Of a stretch of DNA of 11,957 nucleotides, positions 1 to 7,924 are shown in pieces; positions within the stretch are counted from its first letter, which is position 1, and every line of letters begins with the position of its first letter. Where the stretch lies: positions 1 through 11,957 of the forward strand of contig JACRND010000018.1 in assembly GCA_016234975.1 (NCBI GenBank), written 5' to 3'. The notes under the pieces were generated by a model. The model did no database searches. It was not told the origin of the DNA and saw only the letters and a list, made by a program, of their open reading frames with translations. Both the position numbers and the translations under genes were made by a program. Source of the DNA: Nitrosarchaeum sp. GTDB taxonomy: Archaea > Thermoproteota > Nitrososphaeria > Nitrososphaerales > Nitrosopumilaceae.

Positions 1-1
1 T

Positions 2-877
2 AGAGGTGCTCCTCAAGTTGGCAGCTTGGGTTCAGGAAACCATTTTCTGGAGATTCAAAAAGTACAAGAAATCCACGACAAGGAAGCGGCAAAGATCATG
101 GGAATATTCGAAGGACAAATTACAGTATTGATTCATTGTGGGTCAAGAGGACTTGGTCATCAAGTTTGTACGGATTATCTGAAGATTTGTGAAGCAAGTC
201 ATCAAAAATATGGAATAGAATTGCCAGACAGGCAGCTGGCGTGTGTTCCAAATACCTCCGAAGAGGGAATTTCATACAAAAAAGCAATGAATGCCGCGAT
301 GAACTTTGCTTGGTGTAATAGGCAAATGATCACACATTATACAAGAAAATCTTTTGAATCTGTTTTAAATCAATCCGAGTCAGATTTGGAAATGAATCTT
401 GTTTACGATGTTGCTCATAATAGTGCCAAAGTTGAAAGACATAAAATTGATGGTAAAGAAAAATCAATAGTAGTTCATAGAAAAGGTGCAACAAGAGCAT
501 TTCCTGCTAACAGTCCCGACATTCCAAAAAAATACCAGAAGATAGGTCAGCCGATTTTCATTCCAGGTTCTATGGGTAGTGCAAGTTGGGTTCTTTTGGG
601 AAATCAAAAGTCACTTGAACTAACTTTTGGTTCAACAGCACATGGATCTGGAAGGATAATGTCTAGAACACAAGCGCATAAAAATTATAATTATAAACAA
701 ATTATGGAAGAAATGCAAGCAAAAGGAATCGTGTTAAAGTCAATGACACGATACGGTGTAGTAGAAGAAGCACCAGAGGTGTACAAAGATGTTGACATGA
801 TAGCAAGCATATCTCATGATCTTAAAATAGCTACAAAAGTTGCAAGACTTGTCCCATTAGGAGTAATCAAAGGATGA
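2..877 (+). CDS. rtcB: RNA 3'-phosphate ligase RtcB, C-terminal part (5' end outside window)
   Basis: RtcB joins RNA 2',3'-cyclic phosphate or 3'-phosphate ends to 5'-OH ends using GTP and Mn2+; in archaea it seals tRNA exon halves after intron removal. The frame is open to the left edge and shows 291 codons; the family is about 480 residues, so roughly the first 190 are missing, including the metal-binding Cys. Counting from the first visible codon, the metal and guanylate ligands are present: GSGNHF (His14), HCGSRGLGHQ (His45), DVAHNSAK (His139), HRKGATRAFP (His159), PGSMGS and the guanylylated-His motif STAHGSGR (His214). It ends in VIKG, the usual terminus with the penultimate Lys. A TTG at 26-28 lies inside the conserved GSLGSGNH block and is not the start. 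No sign of damage. It converges on the thermosome gene with a 131-bp gap. Confidence 0.96.
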   Translation, partial: RGAPQVGSLGSGNHFLEIQKVQEIHDKEAAKIMGIFEGQITVLIHCGSRGLGHQVCTDYLKICEASHQKYGIELPDRQLACVPNTSEEGISYKKAMNAAMNFAWCNRQMITHYTRKSFESVLNQSESDLEMNLVYDVAHNSAKVERHKIDGKEKSIVVHRKGATRAFPANSPDIPKKYQKIGQPIFIPGSMGSASWVLLGNQKSLELTFGSTAHGSGRIMSRTQAHKNYNYKQIMEEMQAKGIVLKSMTRYGVVEEAPEVYKDVDMIASISHDLKIATKVARLVPLGVIKG

Positions 878-901
878 ATCTTATCATCAGAAACTATAGT
901 T

Positions 902-939
902 CATATATTCATATATGGATCTAAAACTACATTCTTTTT
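902..939 (+). terminator. Possible rtcB 3' end: short hairpin followed by T tract
   Basis: A perfect 7-bp inverted repeat (CATATAT at 902-908, ATATATG at 911-917) with a 2-nt loop sits 25 nt after the rtcB stop, and a T5 run follows at 935-939. Archaeal RNA polymerase terminates mainly at T runs in the non-template strand, so the T run is the more likely functional part; the AT-only stem is weak. The rest of the gap at 878-1008 shows no gene. Confidence 0.3.
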
Positions 940-1008
940 GTTTAATCTAAAATTATCATAGTCATCAAAAACGATTGTCAAATTCACAAGATATGGATTG
1001 TTGCTGTG

Positions 1009-2658
1009 CTAATACATGCCCATGCCACCACTGGGTGGCATGCCTTGCTGAGATTCAGGATGTATTGATCGTGATACGGCAACTACATTATCTATTCTCA
1101 GTATCATATTTGCAGTTTCTGTGGCAGACTTTATGATCTGTTCTTTTACTTTGAGAGGCTCGATTATTCCAAGATTTTCAAAATCAGCAATTGATCCATT
1201 AATTACATCAACACCAGTAAATTTCTTTCCTGCACTTTGCTTTGATCTTAATTGAGTGATTGAGTCAATTGGATTCATTCCTGCATTTCTTGCAAGAGCA
1301 AGTGGGATGGATTCCATAGCATCAGCGAATTTTTCAACTGCCAATTGCTCTCTTCCAGAAAGTGACTTTGCCCATTCTCTTAGTTTTAATGCAATAAAAG
1401 ATTCTGGTGAACCACCGCCATAAACAATATTTGGGCTTTCAACCACGTCTTTGACTACCATAAAAGCATCATGCATTGATCTATCCGCTTCATCAATTAC
1501 TCGTTGTGAACCACCACGGATCAATATGCTTATGGCTTTTGGGTTTTTGCATCCTTCAATAAACACCCAGTTATCTTCCTCAATGCGTTTTTCCTCTACA
1601 TTTTGTGCAGAACCTAAATCTGTATTGCTAAGATCATTGACGCTGCCAACAATTCTTCCACCAGTTGATTTTGCAAGTTTTGTCATGTCACTTTCTTTGA
1701 TGCGCCTTACAGCAAGTATTCCTTCTTTGCTCATATAGTGTTGAATGATATCATCAATACCTTTTTGACACAAAACAACATTGGCGTCAGTTAATTTTAT
1801 TTTGTTTACCATCTCCTTGAGTATCTGACTTTCTTCTTCCATAAAAGAACGAATTTGATTAGGACTAGAGATGTTTAATTTTGCTTCAAATTCTGTTTTT
1901 TTGATCTCTAGTGCTTCACTAATTAAAGCAATTTTTGCATTTTCAACTTTTCGTGGCATTCCACTATGAACTATTTCTTTATCAAGGATTATTCCGCTAA
2001 CTAATTCGCTATCTGAAACTGAGCCTCCTGTCTTCTTTTCTACCTTTATGTTTTCAAGATTTACTTTGAAAGATCCATTTTTCTCTTCTATAACTGCTAA
2101 TGCAGCACTAACTGCCAGTTTTGCAAGATCGGTTGCATCGAGGGATACTAATTTTGTTTGCATTGCAGTATGTGCGATTTTTTCTAAAATCTTTCTGTCT
2201 TTTGGGTCTACATGTATTGTAATTTCACTTAGAAATTCAATTGCCTTTTTTGAGGCTTTGTTATATCCATCTGCAATAATTACAGGATGAATCTCATCGT
2301 CAATTAGGGATTCAGCTTTTTCAAGTAATGCCCCTGCCAAAACAACTGCAGATGTTGTACCATCGCCTACTTCACTGTCAGTTGCCTTTGCTACTTCAAC
2401 CATCATTTTGGCAGCTGGGTGTTGTACATCAATTTCTTTTAAGATAGTTGCACCATCATTTGTAATAGTAATATCTCCAAGTGAATCAACCAACATCTTG
2501 TCCATTCCACGTGGGCCTAAACTTGTCTGAATTATTTCTGCAATTAGTTTTGCAGCATGAATATTATTTCGTTGAGCCTCTCTTCCTCGCGATTGTTTTG
2601 TGCCTTCCTTAAGTACAATTATCGGTACTCCCTCAGAAGTGGTACCTACTTGAGTCAT
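1009..2658 (-). CDS. Thermosome (group II chaperonin) subunit
   Basis: This cytosolic ATP-dependent chaperonin forms a double-ring folding chamber closed by a built-in lid. The 549 residues match the usual 540-560 of archaeal subunits. Visible landmarks in order are [11 protein letters not shown] (45-55, nucleotide binding), [16 protein letters not shown] (66-81), GDGTTS (98-103, with the ATPase Asp at 99), the apical region at about 215-370, VVYGGGSPE, and NAGMNPID near the ATP pocket. The tail is rich in Gly and Met ([11 protein letters not shown]), typical of archaeal thermosomes. The ATG at 2658 is supported by a TATA-like box about 27 nt upstream, implying a leaderless mRNA. It is a single-gene unit; the next gene upstream on this strand ends 125 nt away. 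Archaea often encode two or more paralogous subunits, and which one this is cannot be decided from one sequence. Confidence 0.97.
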   Translation of the reverse strand: MTQVGTTSEGVPIIVLKEGTKQSRGREAQRNNIHAAKLIAEIIQTSLGPRGMDKMLVDSLGDITITNDGATILKEIDVQHPAAKMMVEVAKATDSEVGDGTTSAVVLAGALLEKAESLIDDEIHPVIIADGYNKASKKAIEFLSEITIHVDPKDRKILEKIAHTAMQTKLVSLDATDLAKLAVSAALAVIEEKNGSFKVNLENIKVEKKTGGSVSDSELVSGIILDKEIVHSGMPRKVENAKIALISEALEIKKTEFEAKLNISSPNQIRSFMEEESQILKEMVNKIKLTDANVVLCQKGIDDIIQHYMSKEGILAVRRIKESDMTKLAKSTGGRIVGSVNDLSNTDLGSAQNVEEKRIEEDNWVFIEGCKNPKAISILIRGGSQRVIDEADRSMHDAFMVVKDVVESPNIVYGGGSPESFIALKLREWAKSLSGREQLAVEKFADAMESIPLALARNAGMNPIDSITQLRSKQSAGKKFTGVDVINGSIADFENLGIIEPLKVKEQIIKSATETANMILRIDNVVAVSRSIHPESQQGMPPSGGMGMY

Positions 2659-2680
2659 AACACACTATACCTTTGCAATC

Positions 2681-2690
2681 TATATTTATG
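2681..2690 (-). promoter_or_regulatory. TATA box of the thermosome gene
   Basis: On the minus strand this reads CATAAATATA, centred about 27 nt before the ATG at 2658. This is the standard archaeal TATA-to-start-site distance, so transcription should begin at or next to the start codon. No Shine-Dalgarno-like sequence lies in between, which agrees with a leaderless transcript. Confidence 0.65.
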
Positions 2691-2783
2691 GAGAGTACCT
2701 AATTTTCATTTTTGAGAGTAGGACCAAGTGTTTCTCAGAATTGTTTTTAACACATGTGTGTATCATGTAAGATAATTTTAAAA

Positions 2784-2951
2784 TCATAACTCATTTTTAA
2801 TTCCACCTGCAGTTTGTTCTTTTGTCATTTTGTATGGTTCTGTCTTTTGTAATTCTAAAACTTTATCATAACATGAGATACAAAGATGGAGACCATCTAA
2901 TTTTTTTATTTCACTTTTTGTTAGACATATGTGACACATCCATTTAGTCAA
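2784..2951 (-). CDS. Small zinc-ribbon-like protein, 55 residues, function unknown
   Basis: This short frame fills most of an otherwise empty gap. It encodes two CxxC knuckles, CHIC (Cys6, Cys9) and CISC (Cys24, Cys27), 14 residues apart, in a setting (LTKSEIKKLDGLHLC) typical of treble-clef or zinc-ribbon folds; the rest is a Lys/Glu-rich tail ending KNEL. Such very small two-knuckle proteins are common in archaea, usually without assigned roles. I chose the TTG at 2951 because AAGGTAG (2958-2964) lies 6 nt before it; the alternative ATG at 2939 would give 51 residues and keep all four Cys. An in-frame TAG lies three codons upstream of the TTG. A TATA-like AAATTAAA occurs at about 2980-2987. 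The four well-spaced Cys in a 55-codon frame make chance unlikely, but I do not recognise a named family. Confidence 0.65.
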   Translation of the reverse strand: MTKWMCHICLTKSEIKKLDGLHLCISCYDKVLELQKTEPYKMTKEQTAGGIKNEL

Positions 2952-3019
2952 ATGAATCTACCTTCAACCCTATGATTGGATTTAATTTCAACTCATATGA
3001 CATCTGCAAATAAGATATC

Positions 3020-3472
3020 TTACAGACTCCTATATTCATTATTTTCAGTATCTGCTCGTTTTTCGATTCTGCCCAACTGTAATATTGCAAAAACAAGCAA
3101 TGCGCTAATGATTGCTATCGCATACTGTCCTACACCTATGCAAAGACCTATGCCAGCTACAACCCAAAGGGTAGCTGCACTAGTTATTCCTGTTATGTGA
3201 CCTTTGTGAGCAATAAGGCTACCTGCACCCAAAAATCCAATTCCAGTTACTATCCCAGCAGCTATTCTAGTTGGTTCTATATCAAATGAAAGTGAGATTA
3301 CAGTAAAGACAGTAGCACCAAGACTTACCAGCATATGAGTTCTCAAACCTGCCGGTCTGTGTTTTAATTCCCTCTCAAATCCAATCAATGCTCCGAGTGC
3401 AACTGCTAAAAACAATTGAAATATTGTCTCAAATTCAAAATTGAAAAACCCATCCTCAAAACTCATCACCAT
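3020..3472 (-). CDS. MgtC/SapB family integral membrane protein, short form
   Basis: The 150 residues carry the MgtC/SapB signature: GALIGFERELKHRPAGLRTHMLVSLGA (about 27-53 with small gaps in conservation), then RIAAGIVTGIGFLGAGS (69-85) and GITSAATLWV (95-104). About four to five hydrophobic segments are visible, at roughly 18-32, 46-62, 70-88, 98-115 and 117-133. It lacks the C-terminal cytoplasmic ACT-like domain of Salmonella MgtC (total about 230 residues), so it is the membrane core only. Known members are linked to Mg2+ limitation and to modulation of the F-type ATPase in bacteria; the role in archaea is not established. Two in-frame starts compete: ATG at 3472 and ATG two codons later. 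Its start is divergent from pcm across 93 bp. Confidence 0.9.
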   Translation of the reverse strand: MVMSFEDGFFNFEFETIFQLFLAVALGALIGFERELKHRPAGLRTHMLVSLGATVFTVISLSFDIEPTRIAAGIVTGIGFLGAGSLIAHKGHITGITSAATLWVVAGIGLCIGVGQYAIAIISALLVFAILQLGRIEKRADTENNEYRSL

Positions 3473-3533
3473 TACTCATAAAATATAACTAAATACAATT
3501 AGTACAAATTCCAATTTTGATAATAATGTTTGT

Positions 3534-3543
3534 AAAATAATTA
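3534..3543 (+). promoter_or_regulatory. TATA box of pcm in the divergent mgtC/pcm gap
   Basis: AAAATAATTA is centred about 28 nt before the pcm ATG at 3566, the spacing expected for a leaderless archaeal transcript. The 93-bp gap (3473-3565) must also hold the opposite promoter; TAAAATATAA at 3479-3488 is TATA-like but too close to the mgtC-like start codon, so that promoter is unclear. Confidence 0.5.
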
Positions 3544-3565
3544 CTTTGATAGTATTTTAACCAAA

Positions 3566-4231
3566 ATGAAAACTAGAAAAAATGATCAACAAAGACTAGA
3601 TGATTTAATTACCATTATGAAAAAATCAGGATTTCTTAATGACGATAAAGTAGAATCTGCCATTAGAAAAATACCCAGGCATGAATTTGTACCAATATCG
3701 CTTAAAGAAGAAGCATATGAAGATGCTCCACTATCTATAATGAAAAATCAAACAATATCTCAACCATCAGTGGTATCAAGAATGACAGAATGGTTAGACA
3801 TTAGAGAAGGGCAAAAAATTTTGGAGATTGGTAGTGGTTCAGGTTGGCAGACTGCCATTCTTTCCTATTTGGTAGGGAATGGCAAAGTTTACTCTATTGA
3901 AAGACATTCAGAACTTGTAGAATTTGCCAAAAAAAATCTAGACAAATTAGGAATAACCAATGTCAAAGTGATTTTAGGAGATGGTAGTTTGGGGTTTCCA
4001 GAAGAGTCTCCTTTTAATAGAATCATAATTACTGCTGCGTGTAAAAAAATCCCAGAACCATTACTGGGTCAATTATCAACAGACGGTTTGTTGATTGCAC
4101 CTGTAGGGGAATTTCAGCAATCACTGGTTTTGCTAAAAAATACACCTCAGGGAATTGTAGAAATTAAAAATCAACCAGGATATGTTTTTGTGCCACTTTT
4201 AGGGAAAATTGACGACAAAAAAACAGAGTAA
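3566..4231 (+). CDS. pcm: Protein-L-isoaspartate O-methyltransferase
   Basis: This cytosolic repair enzyme uses S-adenosylmethionine to methylate L-isoaspartyl residues that form as proteins age, starting their return to aspartate. At 221 residues it has the normal family length. Motifs seen: IPRHEFVP (36-43), the family-specific QTISQP (62-67), the SAM-binding glycine loop EIGSGSGWQTA (87-97), GDGSLGF (138-144), and the late motif ending LIAPVG (176-181). In the segment PFNRIII an Asn (151) stands where Asp is common, a conservative change. The ATG at 3566 is preceded by a TATA-like box at the leaderless distance. It converges with mat, leaving 44 bp between the stop codons. Placement beside the SAM synthetase gene fits its cofactor need, though the two are on opposite strands and not an operon. 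Confidence 0.95.
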   Translation: MKTRKNDQQRLDDLITIMKKSGFLNDDKVESAIRKIPRHEFVPISLKEEAYEDAPLSIMKNQTISQPSVVSRMTEWLDIREGQKILEIGSGSGWQTAILSYLVGNGKVYSIERHSELVEFAKKNLDKLGITNVKVILGDGSLGFPEESPFNRIIITAACKKIPEPLLGQLSTDGLLIAPVGEFQQSLVLLKNTPQGIVEIKNQPGYVFVPLLGKIDDKKTE

Positions 4232-4265
4232 TGTGTAGTATATGAATAGCAGATGAGATAAATGT

Positions 4266-4275
4266 CAAAAAGAAA
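4266..4275 (-). terminator. T-rich 3' end of mat
   Basis: Immediately after the mat TAA, the minus strand reads TTTCTTTTTGAC with no convincing stem. A T-rich non-template run right behind a stop is the usual archaeal intrinsic terminator form. It lies in the 44-bp gap between convergent pcm and mat. Confidence 0.4.
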
Positions 4276-5475
4276 TTAGACTATAGGATGTTTGCCTGAA
4301 ATTAATTCATTACAAAACTCTGGTATGTTTTGCAGATTGTTTTCAACTATTTCATTGATTTGATTTTTTTCTGCACTCTGTAGTTGCCCTGTAGTAATAG
4401 GTTGTACAATTACTGCCTTTGGATCATTTACTGGCCTTCCAATAACATTATACATCCAAACACATACTTCATCCAACCCAGATACTTTGGCATGTATTTC
4501 ATTTGCAATTTTAAAAGAAAGGGCATTGTAGATTTTACCAATATGACTAACTGGGTTTTTACCCGCAATTGCTTCAGAGCCCGCAGGTCTACTGGGGGAT
4601 ATTACACGACTTGCCATGTTTCCTCTTCCTACTTGTCCAGAATCTGCGCTGTCTGCAGATGTGCCTAAAACTGTCAGATAAAGGCCAGATAATCCTTTAT
4701 TTTTAGAATCTAAACAATTCATGTTTGCAGTGATTTCCATATTGTATTTCCTCTTTAGAAATTCATTTATTTCTTGAAGCATCTCTTCTTTTCTTTGAAA
4801 ATATTGATTCTCAGATGAGACGAACCTATCTACAAATGCAGTAGCTATGGTAAGATCAACGTGATTTGCATCTCTAAATCCCATTACTTTAACATCCTCG
4901 CCTGATTCTGGGAAGGTGTCTTTGAATTGTTTAGAGTTTATGTATTGTTCCGTATTTAGTACAATGGATTCGGTTTCTGTAAATGGAGCATATCCTACAA
5001 GTACAGATGTATCATTTGATACAAACGATTTAGGATTTTCAAATATTGAACTAAGTTCTTTTGATGTAACACCAATTTCTACTTGATATTCCACGTGTTC
5101 ATCATTTACGAATCTTAGATTTTTTTCAAACCATTCCTTTGCAGTGTGTATTGCAAAATCTCCTATAGGAAGTTTTTTTTCGCCTATATCAAATGTTGCT
5201 CTATCGCCCAAAATCATTCTCATCGGTTTTATGATTGTACCACCTCCAAAGTTACTTTCACTTTGTCCTGCCACTAACAATGCTTTATCCATATTATGAT
5301 GCTGGATTGCACCTGTTTCTTTAAGATATAATTTAGATAAATTAATTGAGATTTGATTCATCACAAGATCACAAATGGTATCTGGGTGCCCTATTCCTTT
5401 TCGCTCTACGATTTCAAATCTTTTTTTAAATGTAGGGACGTTATTTACAGATTCAATGAATATTTGATCTGTCAC
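4276..5475 (-). CDS. mat: S-adenosylmethionine synthetase, archaeal type
   Basis: It makes S-adenosylmethionine from methionine and ATP, supplying the methyltransferases and radical SAM enzymes, two of which are its direct neighbours. The 399 residues match the archaeal family (about 400), which is very divergent from bacterial MetK. Landmarks: ERKGIGHPDT (24-33), HHNMDKALLVAGQSESNFGGG (59-79, methionine/ATP region), the phosphate-loop-like TSADSADSGQVGRGN (272-286) and GKNPVSHIGKIYN (305-317). In the third motif many archaeal enzymes show a DDG-type sequence before VGRGN, so the ADSGQ version is a local variant. The start is GTG at 5475; the frame is open for only about seven codons more and has no upstream ATG. 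AAATATGA at 5504-5511 is a TATA-like candidate giving a very short leader. Divergent from the radical SAM gene across 98 bp. Confidence 0.96.
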   Translation of the reverse strand: MTDQIFIESVNNVPTFKKRFEIVERKGIGHPDTICDLVMNQISINLSKLYLKETGAIQHHNMDKALLVAGQSESNFGGGTIIKPMRMILGDRATFDIGEKKLPIGDFAIHTAKEWFEKNLRFVNDEHVEYQVEIGVTSKELSSIFENPKSFVSNDTSVLVGYAPFTETESIVLNTEQYINSKQFKDTFPESGEDVKVMGFRDANHVDLTIATAFVDRFVSSENQYFQRKEEMLQEINEFLKRKYNMEITANMNCLDSKNKGLSGLYLTVLGTSADSADSGQVGRGNMASRVISPSRPAGSEAIAGKNPVSHIGKIYNALSFKIANEIHAKVSGLDEVCVWMYNVIGRPVNDPKAVIVQPITTGQLQSAEKNQINEIVENNLQNIPEFCNELISGKHPIV

Positions 5476-5541
5476 ACCGAAACTTTGTGAACGGAATCAT
5501 AAGTCATATTTCATGATTACCAAAATTGATAATTATCTATT

Positions 5542-5549
5542 GATTTAAT
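5542..5549 (+). promoter_or_regulatory. TATA-like box of the radical SAM gene
   Basis: GATTTAAT is centred about 28 nt before the GTG at 5574, fitting a leaderless transcript; no ribosome-binding-like sequence precedes the GTG. The 98-bp divergent gap 5476-5573 is shared with the mat promoter, so the two genes could be co-regulated, but I see no clear operator. Confidence 0.45.
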
Positions 5550-5573
5550 GTCATAATTCATCAAAAACACATC

Positions 5574-6632
5574 GTGGAAAATGAAACAGTTCTTTATGAG
5601 AGGTTAGCAAATCACAAGGTAAGATGTTTGGCATGTGCCAGATACTGTGAGCTTGGTGAGGATCAAATAGGTTTGTGCGGAATTAGGGGAAATAAAGGTG
5701 GAAAGTTAGTTCTTTATGTATATGGAAAAGTTGCAGCGGCTCATATAGATCCCATAGAGAAAAAACCAGTGACGCATTTTATGCCGGGAACCAAGATATT
5801 CTCAATTGGAACAACAGGATGCAATTGGCTGTGTAAATACTGCATCAATTTTGATCTCAGCCAAAGACGAAAGATAGAAGGTGTAGATATTACACCTGAA
5901 AAAGTGGTAGAAAAGGCGCTTCAGAGCGGGTGTCATGGAATAGCATACACGTACAATGAACCCAGTATATTTTTGGAATATGCCAGAGATTGCGGCGTAT
6001 TGGCAAGAAAAAACGGATTGTTTAACATTTTTGTCTCAAATGGATACGACACACCAGAATCAGTTTCTATGATGAATGAATTTCTCGATAGCATTACCGT
6101 TGATTTTAAGGGAAATGGAGAAGAAAAATTTGTTAGAAAATATATCGGAATTCCAAATTCTCAACCTGTTTTTGACACATTATTGGAAATTCGCGATAAA
6201 ACCAAAATTCATGTGGAGATAACAGATCTTGTTGTTCCGGATGTAGGAGACAATTTAGAGCATGCAAAAAAACTCTGCAAGTTTGTTTACGATGAATTTG
6301 GACCAGATATGCCAATTCACTTTTTACAGTTTCATCCATCATACAAGATGATGGAATTTCCACCAACGCCAGTGATCACATTAGAAAAACACCATGAAAT
6401 TGCAAAAAAAGAAGGACTGAGATATGCATATGTAGGTAATGTTCCAGGGCACCCATTGGAACATACCTACTGTCATGAATGTAAAAAAATTGTTGTACGA
6501 CGATATAATTTTGATATATTAGAATGGAATCTTGATGACGATAATCAATGTAAATATTGCGGCACCAAAATACCAATCATAGGAAAACTAAATCCCGCAT
6601 ACAAAGAAAGAAGATTTGAGTTTGTTTTTTAA
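5574..6632 (+). CDS. amrS: AmmeMemoRadiSam system radical SAM enzyme
   Basis: This belongs to the radical SAM group often found with Memo-like and AMMECR1-like proteins; its reaction is not established. The 352 residues show an N-terminal Cys cluster CLACARYC...GLCGIRGN (Cys18, 21, 25, 35), then the radical SAM motif C83-x3-C87-x2-C90 (CNWLCKYC) that would hold the SAM-bound 4Fe-4S cluster, a TIM-barrel-like core with YTYNEP (126-130) and SNGY (155-158), and [10 protein letters not shown] near the end. The C-terminus carries a zinc-ribbon pair, Cys300/303 and Cys326/329. Pyruvate formate-lyase activating enzymes are its closest well-known relatives, but no glycyl-radical partner is nearby. 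The start is GTG with a TATA-like box 28 nt upstream. The last codons include a T6 run (6625-6630) that may double as terminator. Neither Memo nor AMMECR1 partner lies in this window. Confidence 0.92.
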   Translation: MENETVLYERLANHKVRCLACARYCELGEDQIGLCGIRGNKGGKLVLYVYGKVAAAHIDPIEKKPVTHFMPGTKIFSIGTTGCNWLCKYCINFDLSQRRKIEGVDITPEKVVEKALQSGCHGIAYTYNEPSIFLEYARDCGVLARKNGLFNIFVSNGYDTPESVSMMNEFLDSITVDFKGNGEEKFVRKYIGIPNSQPVFDTLLEIRDKTKIHVEITDLVVPDVGDNLEHAKKLCKFVYDEFGPDMPIHFLQFHPSYKMMEFPPTPVITLEKHHEIAKKEGLRYAYVGNVPGHPLEHTYCHECKKIVVRRYNFDILEWNLDDDNQCKYCGTKIPIIGKLNPAYKERRFEFVF

Positions 6633-6683
6633 TATGATTCCTAAATTACAAATATGCAACATTCTTAAAACATTGATTATTTC

Positions 6684-6688
6684 AGGAG
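6684..6688 (+). promoter_or_regulatory. Shine-Dalgarno-like AGGAG before the 139-residue gene
   Basis: AGGAG ends 4 nt before the ATG at 6693 and supports that start. A TATA-like TTCTTAAAAC at about 6662-6671 would place the transcript start almost on the ATG, while AAATATGCAA at 6649-6658 would leave a short leader that includes this site. Confidence 0.4.
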
Positions 6689-6692
6689 ATTT

Positions 6693-7112
6693 ATGATAAA
6701 CCCTCAATTAATGGATCTCCTTGATACCAATGATACGCTTGATATCTTAAAGGATTCTGTGACATATCAACTCCAAAAAATGCAGAATGTAGAAAAAACT
6801 GCGGACGGAAAAGAGTGGTATCAAGACCTCCCACAGATTGTCAAAGATAAATTTAATGATTACAAAGAAGCATACGGGAACATATCTAGGATATTGAAAT
6901 CAGATCACCACGTAATGTTAAATGAAATGAGCAAAGGATACTATTATTGGAGATTATTACGTTCCTCTTGCAATACATATCAAAACGATTTGATAGAATT
7001 TGAACAACAACTAGTTCAAGAATTTAACTTCAAAGAAACAAAAGCGATTTCAGATAATGAGATTCTAAGAGATTGCATCAAAGTGCTAACTGAACATGCT
7101 GTTGAAGATTAA
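6693..7112 (+). CDS. Conserved-looking hypothetical protein, 139 residues
   Basis: I do not recognise this family. It is a soluble, largely helical-looking protein without membrane segments or signal peptide. It is rich in Asp, Glu, Lys and aromatic residues, with a central stretch SKGYYYWRLLRSSC (80-93) preceded by a possible amphipathic helix (about 45-70) and followed by EFEQQLVQEF (102-111). It holds only two or three Cys with no paired motif. Codon use and AT content match the neighbours, and the ATG is preceded by AGGAG at close spacing, so it is probably a real gene. It starts 60 bp after the radical SAM gene on the same strand, so cotranscription is possible, though a T-rich run lies between them. 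It converges with the CBS gene, 21 bp between stops. Confidence 0.75.
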   Translation: MINPQLMDLLDTNDTLDILKDSVTYQLQKMQNVEKTADGKEWYQDLPQIVKDKFNDYKEAYGNISRILKSDHHVMLNEMSKGYYYWRLLRSSCNTYQNDLIEFEQQLVQEFNFKETKAISDNEILRDCIKVLTEHAVED

Positions 7113-7133
7113 TTCACGTAATACAACCCAGAA

Positions 7134-7862
7134 TCAATCAAGTTTTCCTTTTGATGCCAGAACGTTAACAATGTCGGATTTTGTGACTATTCCAATCAAT
7201 TTCTGGTTTCTTACAACAGGGATACCGCTTATTCCATGACGTATCATTAGAATTGCTGCCGTGTATACATCATTATCAGGATACGCTACAAAAGGCTCTT
7301 TTGTCATGATGTCTTTTGCAGAAAAGGTAAGCAAGTAACTCATCTGATTTACATTGAATTCATTAAGTTGCTGGTGAGATGATATCTCCTCTCTTTCCAT
7401 TGGAACTGCAAACTCTTTGTGTAAATCAAAAGTCTTTGCAGGAACAAAATCAAAGAAAGTAGAAACCAAGTCTGTTTTTGTTATAACGCCTATCAGATTT
7501 TGGCTCTTATCTTGTATGATCACTGAGCTTATGCCATGATTTTTCATTTGTTTTGCACAATCGTATATTGATCCGTTTGGAAGAAGAGTAACTAGATTTT
7601 TTGACATTATGTCTCTTACAAAAATTTTTTCTATTGGTTTTCCGCTAAAAACAGAAACACTTCTGGCAATATCTTTTTCAGTAATAATCCCTACAGCTTT
7701 TTTGCCAAATTTGACAACTAATCTTCCAATCCCATATCGGAGTAAAATGTCTCTTGCATCCAAGATGCTAGTATTTAGAGGAATTGTGATCGGAGTTTTA
7801 ATTATTGATTGTAATTCCACTGGGATGTCTCTTAGGATTTTAGGTTGTCTTTTTTGTTTCAT
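7134..7862 (-). CDS. CBS-domain protein with three CBS motifs
   Basis: CBS motifs pair to form a Bateman module that binds adenosyl ligands such as AMP, ATP or SAM and usually regulates an attached or partner protein. The 242 residues contain three motifs: about 20-70 (ending GIITEKDIA), about 82-136 (VRDIMSKNLVTLLP...GVITKTDLV) and about 180-236 (AKDIMTKEPFVAYP...GIVTKSDIV). Motifs 2 and 3 have the full DIM...T-K-S/T-D pattern. Motifs 2 and 3 are separated by a 43-residue linker (FDFVPAKTF to NQMSYLL) that does not look like a CBS motif, so the number is odd and no effector domain is attached. Homodimerisation could complete the third pair. The start ATG is supported by GATATA (7885-7890) at the leaderless distance. 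It shares its upstream region with the TPR locus. Confidence 0.93.
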   Translation of the reverse strand: MKQKRQPKILRDIPVELQSIIKTPITIPLNTSILDARDILLRYGIGRLVVKFGKKAVGIITEKDIARSVSVFSGKPIEKIFVRDIMSKNLVTLLPNGSIYDCAKQMKNHGISSVIIQDKSQNLIGVITKTDLVSTFFDFVPAKTFDLHKEFAVPMEREEISSHQQLNEFNVNQMSYLLTFSAKDIMTKEPFVAYPDNDVYTAAILMIRHGISGIPVVRNQKLIGIVTKSDIVNVLASKGKLD

Positions 7863-7884
7863 GTAATAGAGGAGATTTTTTTCC

Positions 7885-7890
7885 TATATC
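7885..7890 (-). promoter_or_regulatory. TATA-like box of the CBS gene
   Basis: The minus strand reads GATATA centred about 25 nt before the ATG at 7862, followed by an A7 run and no ribosome-binding-like site, which fits leaderless transcription. It lies next to the opposite-facing box at 7897-7906. Confidence 0.45.
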
Positions 7891-7896
7891 AACATC

Positions 7897-7906
7897 TAAT
7901 AAAATA
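7897..7906 (+). promoter_or_regulatory. TATA-like box upstream of the small ORF and TPR gene
   Basis: TAATAAAATA is centred about 24 nt before the ATG at 7925, so a transcript would start at or near that codon and continue into the TPR gene. A second candidate, TAAAACTTTT at about 7990-7999, lies about 25 nt before the ATG at 8020. Confidence 0.4.
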
Positions 7907-7924
7907 TCAATAATGATAATTGCC

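Noticed and set aside
26..28. TTG as the start of rtcB
   Set aside because: The frame is open to the left edge, and the codons before it (ending GAPQVGS) belong to the conserved RtcB block, so the gene starts outside the window.
1451..1738. Open frame on the plus strand inside the thermosome gene
   Set aside because: It is an antisense shadow of conserved chaperonin codons, Ser/Leu-rich with no promoter or motif.
4384..4668. Open frame on the plus strand inside mat
   Set aside because: It lies wholly antisense to a clearly conserved enzyme gene, and its product is low-complexity and unlike any family.
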